From: Candidatus Desulfobacillus denitrificans
GTDB taxonomy: Bacteria; Pseudomonadota; Gammaproteobacteria; Burkholderiales; Rhodocyclaceae
DNA length: 64,000 nucleotides
NCBI GenBank assembly: GCA_017347485.1
Contig: AP021857.1
Span: 2,833,390-2,897,389 of the forward strand
Direction: 5' to 3'
Below are positions 58,655-64,000 of this stretch, in pieces; within the stretch, counting starts at the first letter, position 1; every line of letters starts with the position of its first letter. Made by a program: the position numbers and the translations under genes. The notes beneath the pieces were generated by a model. It saw only the letters and a list, made by a program, of their open reading frames with translations. It ran no database searches and had not been told where the DNA came from.

Positions 58655-59687
58655 CCTGATTACCAATGAGCCTCAGCCAACTTTACGAGCCGGTACGGCA
58701 TAGGCGGCGTTTGCGCGGCGGCGGCAGCCAGCCGAGCAAGCATGCTCGCCAGATCGAAACGTCGGTTGAAGCGATAACTGTATTCGGCCAGATAGCGCGG
58801 CAGATGTTTCTCGCGTATCGCATGATAGGTGCCGTGGATCGCATTCTTCACATTGCCGAGCATTGTATCGACCCAGGTGAGCGCAAGCCTGCGTCGCTCA
58901 ATGCCCGGGCCGCTCATGACCGTCGGCCGGTGTGTGCAGCCGGCCTGATTGACCGCGGCAAAGCAGGCCAGACCGTCCGAATGCACCGTCGTGCCCGGAG
59001 CCAATTTCGTCCGGCTCCAGCGGGCGATCTCCTTCGATCGGAAACCCTTGACGCGATTGAAACTCATGCGGCGCGGCCGTCCCGCCGCATCGGTTTCCAC
59101 CGCCGCCACGAAGGGCGTCTTGCCGCGCGTGCCGCGGCCGCGCTTCCCGCCCCGGCGCCGGCCGCCCCAGTAGGCATCGTCGAGCTGCACCAACCCCTTG
59201 AGTTGCCGACCAGCATCGCGCTCCAGCATCGCCTGCATGAGCTTGTGCTTCATCAGCCAGGCGCTGTTCTGGGAGATGGCCAGTTGGCGGGACAGTTCCA
59301 GGGACGAGATGCCGTTCTTGGCCTGGCCGATCAGGTGCATGGCCAAAAACCAGACGGAAAGCGGCAGCTTGGAGCCGGCGAACAGCGTACCGGCGGTAAC
59401 GGATGTCTGTCGGCGGCAGGCGTTGCACTGGATCAGCCGTCGCCCCTTGAGAGCGCAGTACGCCGTATGCCCGCACTCGGGGCAGACAAACCCGCGCGGC
59501 CAGCGCCACGCGAACAGCGCCTGCTCGCATTGTTCCGTCGTTCCGTACTTGTCCATGAATTCGCGCAAACCCATGCCCCGCTGAAATTGCACCTTGTTCT
59601 TCGGCATCGCTTATCTCCTTGGAAAATCAAGCGATGCCAGTTTGCTACCCCCACTGGCTCACTGGCTGAGCCTCATTGGTAATCAGG
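58655..59687 (-). mobile_element. IS1595-family insertion sequence with 8-bp target repeats
   Basis: 1033 bp with 25-bp terminal inverted repeats starting CCTGATTACCAATGAG that differ at one base (left end 58655-58679, right end 59663-59687). Perfect 8-bp direct repeats AACCACCT lie at 58647-58654 and 59688-59695, the usual size for IS1595. The right end provides the last codons of hynL. The element encodes one transposase. Confidence 0.93.
58660..59607 (-). CDS. IS1595-family transposase (ISXO2-like)
   Basis: 315 residues. An N-terminal zinc ribbon (CPECGHTAYCALKGRRLIQCNACRRQ) is followed by the DDE_Tnp_IS1595 core: LVQLDDAYWGGRR (first D), HSDGLACF (second D), and NVKNAIHGTYHAI near the C-terminus, the N that replaces the final E in many IS1595 members. 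The frame is intact, so the element may still be active. The stop lies in the terminal inverted repeat. Confidence 0.92.
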   Translation of the reverse strand: MPKNKVQFQRGMGLREFMDKYGTTEQCEQALFAWRWPRGFVCPECGHTAYCALKGRRLIQCNACRRQTSVTAGTLFAGSKLPLSVWFLAMHLIGQAKNGISSLELSRQLAISQNSAWLMKHKLMQAMLERDAGRQLKGLVQLDDAYWGGRRRGGKRGRGTRGKTPFVAAVETDAAGRPRRMSFNRVKGFRSKEIARWSRTKLAPGTTVHSDGLACFAAVNQAGCTHRPTVMSGPGIERRRLALTWVDTMLGNVKNAIHGTYHAIREKHLPRYLAEYSYRFNRRFDLASMLARLAAAAAQTPPMPYRLVKLAEAHW

Positions 59688-61448
59688 AACCACCTTTACC
59701 TCGAACCCCTCGCCTTCCTCGTCGGTGAGATGCACCGCGCAGGCGATGCACGGGTCGAAGCTGTGGATGGTGCGCAGCACTTCGAGCGGCTGCTTGGGGT
59801 CGTGGATGGCGTGGCCGGCGAGCGCGGCTTCGTAGGCGCCGGGCTTGCCGTCGGGGTCGCGCGGGCCGGCGTTCCAGGTGCTCGGCACGACGCACTGGTA
59901 GTTGGCGATCTTCTCGTTCTCGATGACGATCCAGTGGGCGAGGCCGCCGCGCGGCGCTTCCATGAAGCCGACGCCCTTCGCGCTCTTCGGCCACGATGAC
60001 GGCTCCCACAGGGTCTCGTTGAAGGTGTCGACGTCGCCGCCCTTGATGTTGGCGACGAGCTGGTCGTACCAGCCCTGCATGGCGTCGACCAGCAGCTTGG
60101 TCTCCAGCGTGCGCGCTGCCGTGCGGCCGAGCGTGGAGAACAGCGCCTGCACGGGAATGTCGAGTTTCTTCAGCGTGGCGCCGACCAGTTCCTTCGTCGG
60201 CGCGTGGCCGGTGGCGTAGAGCATCAGCACGCGCGCCAGCGGGCCGACTTCCATCGCCTGGCCTTTCCAGCGCGGCGACTTCATCCACGAGTACGCCTGT
60301 TCGACCGGCAGCTGCTGGAAGGGCGGCTTGGGGCCGCTGTAGTTGAGTTTCGTCTCGCCCTGGTACGGGTGCAGGCCCTGCTGCTTGCCGCCGGCGTAGT
60401 CGTACCAGGAGTGGGCGATGTACTCCTGTACCTGGTCCTCGGCGTTGAGGTCGATCTCGTGCACTTTGCTTAGGTCGCGGTTGAGGATGGCGCCGCGCGG
60501 GAAGAAGAAGCCGGAGGGATCGCCCATGCCTTTCGCCGGCAGGTCGCCGAAGGTCATGAAGTTGCCGAGGCCCTCGCCCTGCCTGAACCAGTCCTTGTAG
60601 AAGCCGGCGATGGCCAGCGTGTCGGGCACGTAGGCCTGGTCGACGAACTCGCGCATCGACTGGATCACCGACTGGATGCGCTGCAGGCCGGTGACGTCGA
60701 GCGCGGTGCCGCCCTGGCCGCCGCGGTAGTGCGGGCCCTTGCCGCGGCCGGGGTGGTCCGGCCAGATGCTGATGGCGATCGGCACGCCGCCGACGACGAA
60801 GTTCGGGTGCGGGTTCTTGCCGCCGAGGATCGTGTGCAGCGCCACCACGTCGCGCTGCCAGGCGAGCGCCTCGAGGTAGTGCGCCACCGCCATCAGGTTG
60901 GCTTCCGGCGGCAGCTTGTACGCCGGATGGCCCCAGTAGCCGTTGCGGAAGAGGCCGAGCTGGCCGCTGTCCACCTGTTTCTTCAGCTTCGCCTGCACCT
61001 CGGCGAAATAGCCGGGCGAGGACTTGGCGTGGCTGGAGAGCGACTGCGCCAGCGCGGCGGTGGCCTTCGGGTCGGCCTTCAGTGCCGAGACCACGTCCAC
61101 CCAGTCGAGCGCGTGCAGGTGGTAGAAGTGCATGACGTGGTCGTGTATGGTCTGCGCGCCGATCATCAGGTTGCGGATCAGCTCGGCGTTGGGCGGGATG
61201 CGGATCTTCAGCGCGTCCTCGACGGCGCGCACCGAGGCGATGGCGTGCACCAGGGTGCACACGCCGCAGATGCGCTGGGCGAAGGCCCAGGCGTCGCGCG
61301 GGTCGCGCCCGCGCAGGATGACTTCGATGCCGCGCACCATGGTGCCGGAGGAATACGCCGCCTCGATGGCGCCGTCCTTCATCTGCGCCTCGATGCGCAG
61401 GTGGCCCTCGATGCGGGTGATGGGGTCGATGACCAGGCGTTCAGACAT
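59673..61448 (-). CDS. hynL: NiFe hydrogenase large subunit HynL, C-terminus rewritten by IS1595
   Basis: 591 residues. NiFe ligands are C61 and C64 (RICGVCTLVHA) and C567 and C570 (DPCIACAVH573). Hydrogenase endopeptidase would cleave after His573 and remove an 18-residue tail. The last residues PDYQ and the stop come from the IS1595 right end; without the insertion the frame would end at a TGA right after VKVV. Because the tail is removed, activity should be unaffected. With HynS it oxidizes H2 (or evolves it), and Isp1/Isp2 connect it to quinone or other carriers. It overlaps isp2 by 8 nt. Confidence 0.93.
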   Translation of the reverse strand: MSERLVIDPITRIEGHLRIEAQMKDGAIEAAYSSGTMVRGIEVILRGRDPRDAWAFAQRICGVCTLVHAIASVRAVEDALKIRIPPNAELIRNLMIGAQTIHDHVMHFYHLHALDWVDVVSALKADPKATAALAQSLSSHAKSSPGYFAEVQAKLKKQVDSGQLGLFRNGYWGHPAYKLPPEANLMAVAHYLEALAWQRDVVALHTILGGKNPHPNFVVGGVPIAISIWPDHPGRGKGPHYRGGQGGTALDVTGLQRIQSVIQSMREFVDQAYVPDTLAIAGFYKDWFRQGEGLGNFMTFGDLPAKGMGDPSGFFFPRGAILNRDLSKVHEIDLNAEDQVQEYIAHSWYDYAGGKQQGLHPYQGETKLNYSGPKPPFQQLPVEQAYSWMKSPRWKGQAMEVGPLARVLMLYATGHAPTKELVGATLKKLDIPVQALFSTLGRTAARTLETKLLVDAMQGWYDQLVANIKGGDVDTFNETLWEPSSWPKSAKGVGFMEAPRGGLAHWIVIENEKIANYQCVVPSTWNAGPRDPDGKPGAYEAALAGHAIHDPKQPLEVLRTIHSFDPCIACAVHLTDEEGEGFEVKVVPDYQ

Positions 61449-62712
61449 GTTTGTCTTCCTCGTCGAGGTGCTCGGCGACCAGCTCGGTAAGGCCGAGCAT
61501 CTCGATGTCCATGTGGTAGTGCTCCAGCGCCTCTTCCATGACGACGCGGCAGTTGGCGCAGGCCGTCACCAGGGTCTTCACGCCGAGTTCCTCGATCTGC
61601 GCCTTCTTGCGCTTGAAGGAAGTCAGTCGCAGCGGCTCGGCGCGCTCGTTGGCGGAGACGCCGCCCCCGCCGCCGCAGCACCAGTTCATCGTGCCGGTCT
61701 CGTGCATCTCGCGGAACTGCGGCGCCAGCTGGTTGAGCAGGGTGCGCGGCTGTTCATACACGCCGCCGCGGCGCGAGATCTGGCAGGGGTCGTGGTAGGT
61801 CAGCGGCTGGTCCAGCGTGCCCTTCAATTTCAGCTTGCCGGCGCGACGCAGGTCGTCGAGCACCTCGAGGATGTGCTTCACCTCGAAGCCGAAGGGGCGG
61901 CCCATCAGGTTCGGCCCCTCCCAGCGGATGGCGCTGTAGGCGTGGCCGCATTCCGGGCTGATGACGCATTTCACCTTGAGCCGCTCGGCGGCGCCGACGA
62001 TGCGGCCGACCAGCTCGCGGGCGAGGTCGGAGGCGCCGATCTGGATGCCGCTGTTGGTGGCCTCGTAGGCGTCCTGCGCCAGCGTCCACGTTGCGCCGGC
62101 CCGGTTGAGGATGCGGCCGACGGCGCCGAGGTATTCCGGATAGTTGAGGATCTCCCACGAGGACATCAGCACCAGGTAGTCGGCGTTCTCGCGGTTCACC
62201 GGCACCTCGAAGCCGAACTCCTTCTGCACGCGCTTGATCGTCGCTTCCACGGTGGCCCATTTCACGCCGGCCGGGCTGCCGCTCTGGATGGCGCGCTTGG
62301 TGGCGGTGACGAGGCCTTCGGGCGCGTGGCCGGCGGCCGTCATGCCTTCGCGCATCTTGCGCACCATGTAGGCGATGTCGTTGCCGACCGGGCAGACCAT
62401 CGAGCAGCGCCCGCACAGGGTGCAGGCGTCGTAGACCAGCGGGCTCCATTCGGCCAGCTCGGCGTCGGTGACGGGCTTGGCCAGGCCGACCAGCTTCGCC
62501 AGCTTGCCGAGCAGGGTGTACTCCTGCTGCCAGGCGCGGCGCAGCGGCTCCAGCTTGTGGATCGGCGTGTACTTCGGGTCGCCGGTCTCGGTGTAGAACA
62601 GGCAGGCCTCGGCGCACAGGCCGCAGTGCACGCAGCTCGAGAAGAAGCTGGCGATGGGGGCGTCGAGGATTTCCTTGAAGGCGTTGTAGCCGCGTTCGAA
62701 AGTGGCACTCAC
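61441..62712 (-). CDS. isp2: Isp2: heterodisulfide-reductase-like iron-sulfur subunit
   Basis: 423 residues. Two ferredoxin clusters (CVHCGLCAEACLFY; CTLCGRCSMVCP) are followed by two CCG domains (CVISPECGHAYSAIRWEG ... HDPCQISRRGG ... NWCCGGGGG; CANCRVVMEEALEHY). This HdrD/GlpC-like build is Isp2 of Isp-type hydrogenases (order hynS-isp1-isp2-hynL). It relays electrons between the hydrogenase and the Isp1 cytochrome b. The ATG at 62712 gives the normal start. Confidence 0.9.
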   Translation of the reverse strand: MSATFERGYNAFKEILDAPIASFFSSCVHCGLCAEACLFYTETGDPKYTPIHKLEPLRRAWQQEYTLLGKLAKLVGLAKPVTDAELAEWSPLVYDACTLCGRCSMVCPVGNDIAYMVRKMREGMTAAGHAPEGLVTATKRAIQSGSPAGVKWATVEATIKRVQKEFGFEVPVNRENADYLVLMSSWEILNYPEYLGAVGRILNRAGATWTLAQDAYEATNSGIQIGASDLARELVGRIVGAAERLKVKCVISPECGHAYSAIRWEGPNLMGRPFGFEVKHILEVLDDLRRAGKLKLKGTLDQPLTYHDPCQISRRGGVYEQPRTLLNQLAPQFREMHETGTMNWCCGGGGGVSANERAEPLRLTSFKRKKAQIEELGVKTLVTACANCRVVMEEALEHYHMDIEMLGLTELVAEHLDEEDKHV

Positions 62713-62818
62713 GACTCGGCCTCCGATCGTTCGTCGCGTGTTTGACCGCCTTGCTGTCGGCCTCCAGCGTCATTCGCGGGCGGTCGCATCCCCGCTGCGC
62801 GGGGCCCCTGCTTCCTGC

Positions 62819-63478
62819 TCATGACGCTACCCCCTTCCGTCCGAAAATATCGCCGTTGTACCAGCGCGAGACGAAGACGCTGACGGTGTGGAAGAGCTTG
62901 GTGAAGGGCAGCGCCACCAGCAGCAGCTCGACCGAGAGGACGTGCAGGGCCAGCGCCAGCGTGTAGTCGATGAGCAGGTGGTGGAAGGCGAGGTAGCCCG
63001 TCGCCAGCGGCAGGAAGGTGAGCAGCCAGGCGAGGTAGTCCTGGAAGCCGGAGAGGAAGCGCTTCACCGGATTGCTGAGGCGGCTCGCCAGCACGGCGAT
63101 CAGGGCGAGGAGGCCAGCGACGGCGGCGATGTCGATCAGCTGCGTCGGCAGGCCGGGCCAGCTCAGTCCGGTCAGGCCGCGCACCAGCTCGATGTGCGGC
63201 ACGAAGAAGAACAGCGTGATGGCGAAGCCGAGGTGGAAGACGTAGCCGCCGATGTAGGTGACGGGCGCCTGCTTCACCATGCCCGGCGGCGGCAGCGAGC
63301 GGCTGACTATCGTGCGCCAGCCGCTGCCGGGGCTGTGATCGCGCGGCCTGGAGAGATCCGCCTTGCGGCCGAGGCCGAAGATCTCGAACAGGCGCAGCAG
63401 GATGCCGAAGGCGCAGACGGCCAGCGCGATGGACAGGCCGGGACCGCGCGCCCAGGTGAGCAATTCAAGCGCGGTCAT
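62819..63478 (-). CDS. isp1: Isp1: NarI-like cytochrome b subunit of the hydrogenase
   Basis: 219 residues, five membrane helices, and histidines suited to b heme (YIGGYVFHLGFAITLFF; LALHVLSVELLLVALPFTKLFHTVSVFVSRW). It resembles NarI and takes the Isp1 position in the hynS-isp1-isp2-hynL set. It links the periplasmic hydrogenase to the quinone pool through Isp2. A 106-nt gap with no ORF separates it from isp2. Confidence 0.9.
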   Translation of the reverse strand: MTALELLTWARGPGLSIALAVCAFGILLRLFEIFGLGRKADLSRPRDHSPGSGWRTIVSRSLPPPGMVKQAPVTYIGGYVFHLGFAITLFFFVPHIELVRGLTGLSWPGLPTQLIDIAAVAGLLALIAVLASRLSNPVKRFLSGFQDYLAWLLTFLPLATGYLAFHHLLIDYTLALALHVLSVELLLVALPFTKLFHTVSVFVSRWYNGDIFGRKGVAS

Positions 63479-63497
63479 GAGAGCACCTTCCCCCCGT

Positions 63498-63518
63498 CCC
63501 CCTTCCCGAGGAAGGGGG
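63498..63518. repeat. Dispersed intergenic hairpin (CCCCCTTCC family), copy C
   Basis: CCCCCTTCC / GGAAGGGGG with a CGA loop lies in the hynS-isp1 gap (63479-63590). The stem is identical to copy A at 3575. TTGGGGCGGCCCGGCG follows about 55 nt later and is shared with the nosG-nosH gap. The gap holds no gene. Confidence 0.6.
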
Positions 63519-63590
63519 TGACGGTTGTTCGCCGCGATGCGGCTCCATTTCGTGGCTGCGCCGTCCTTGGGGCGGCCCGGCGGACGGCGC

Positions 63591-64000
63591 TCATTTGGCT
63601 TTCTCCAGATCCTCGACGGTGACTTTCTGGTGCGCCGCCTGCGCGGACTTCTTCGCCGCGCGGTTGCGCATCGCCATGGCGGCGCCGGCGATGGCGCCGC
63701 CGGCCGCCGCCGCGCCGACCATCATCTGCACCGGCGCGATGGGCATCGACAGCGGCTTGTAGAGCGGCCCCATGTCCCAGAAGCCGGGTTCCGAGCAGCC
63801 GATGCAGCCGTGGCCGGACTGGATCGGGAAGCTGACGCCCTGGTTCCATTTGGTGGTGGCGCAGGCGTTGTAGGTGACCGGGCCCTTGCAGCCGAGCTTG
63901 AACAGGCACCAGCCCTTGCGTGCGCCCTCGTCGTCGAAGGTCTCGGCGAACTTGCCCTGGTCGTAGAAGGGGCGGCGGTAGCAGCGGTCGTGGATGCTCT
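63591..64000 (-). CDS. hynS: NiFe hydrogenase small subunit HynS (partial, C-terminal part)
   Basis: The gene runs off the right edge; about 136 residues are seen. They contain the distal and medial cluster region ([19 protein letters not shown], then [29 protein letters not shown]) and a C-terminal membrane anchor ([21 protein letters not shown]). The small subunit carries the iron-sulfur wire of the periplasmic hydrogenase and the Tat signal (outside the window). It is the first gene of the set. A GC hairpin of the CCCCCTTCC family separates it from isp1. Confidence 0.93.
   Translation of the reverse strand, partial: SIHDRCYRRPFYDQGKFAETFDDEGARKGWCLFKLGCKGPVTYNACATTKWNQGVSFPIQSGHGCIGCSEPGFWDMGPLYKPLSMPIAPVQMMVGAAAAGGAIAGAAMAMRNRAAKKSAQAAHQKVTVEDLEKAK

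Noticed and set aside
1..64000. tRNA, rRNA or CRISPR arrays
   Set aside because: No cloverleaf with CCA-like end, rRNA-like string or repeat-spacer pattern was seen on either strand. A tRNAscan or CRISPR search would be needed for certainty.

Overview
The window comes from a GC-rich, facultatively anaerobic, denitrifying proteobacterium. The gene set points to a betaproteobacterium near the Rhodocyclales/Sterolibacteriaceae; this placement is inferred from gene content and codon style, not from a marker gene. Almost everything from 1 to 50 kb is respiratory: cytochrome c maturation, membrane and periplasmic nitrate reductases, a clade II (Sec-type) nitrous oxide reductase cluster, anaerobic ubiquinone hydroxylation, and a complete hydroxylamine-oxidation module (haoA-haoB-c554-cM552) like that of ammonia oxidizers. 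No nitrite reductase, NO reductase or ammonia monooxygenase lies in the window.

Layout. 0-5.8 kb: end of an HD-GYP protein, prpE, and ubiU-ubiV-(nucleotidyltransferase + 63-aa ORF)-ubiT, with an FNR-type box before ubiU. 6.0-10.2 kb: haoA, haoB, cycA, cycB. 10.3-11.8 kb: MocR-type regulator. 12-18.6 kb: ccmABCDEFGHI, tightly overlapping. 18.7-30.2 kb: narX-narL, a formate/nitrite-type channel, a possible SLAC1/TehA-like membrane protein, then narGHJI. 30.3-31.5 kb: napC and napF. 31.5-32.8 kb (minus strand): diheme cytochrome c and a FixH-like protein. 33-45.1 kb: nosZ, two cytochromes c, nosB, nosD, nosG, nosH, nosF, nosL, nosY, a TlpA-like thioredoxin, a MenA/UbiA-type prenyltransferase and a DUF1330 protein. 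45.1-50.3 kb (minus strand): napD-A-G-H-B. 50.5-58.5 kb: accessory island. 58.7-59.7 kb: IS1595-family element. 59.7-64 kb (minus strand): Isp-type NiFe hydrogenase hynS(partial)-isp1-isp2-hynL.

How the parts work together: quinol from hydrogenase (Isp1/Isp2) and other donors feeds NarGHI in the membrane, NapA through NapGH/NapC, and NosZ through NosG/NosH and small cytochromes. CcmA-I builds the many c-type cytochromes. UbiUVT keeps ubiquinone synthesis going without oxygen. Six FNR/Dnr-type palindromes (TTGAY-N4-RTCAA, one with a mismatch) lie before ubiU, napC, the diheme cytochrome, nosZ/FixH-like, the second nos cytochrome and napD. They suggest one anaerobic regulon across the window. 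HaoA/HaoB/c554/cM552 could oxidize hydroxylamine and return electrons to quinone.

The accessory island is the most unusual stretch. It begins with a decayed lgt gene and contains three further, diverged copies of the lgt 3' end at the edges of inserted modules: two DUF4143-type ATPases, a HigBA/RelE-like toxin-antitoxin pair, and an IS1202-type element with 19-bp target repeats. Beyond it lie an AT-richer gene with a HEPN-like Rx4H motif bounded by imperfect direct repeats, and an AT-richer lipoprotein gene. Other oddities: an IS1595 element that supplies the last codons of the hydrogenase large subunit, a dispersed CACAGAG palindrome that has become the CcmH signal peptide, and a strongly over-represented 9-mer, ACTGACTTT.
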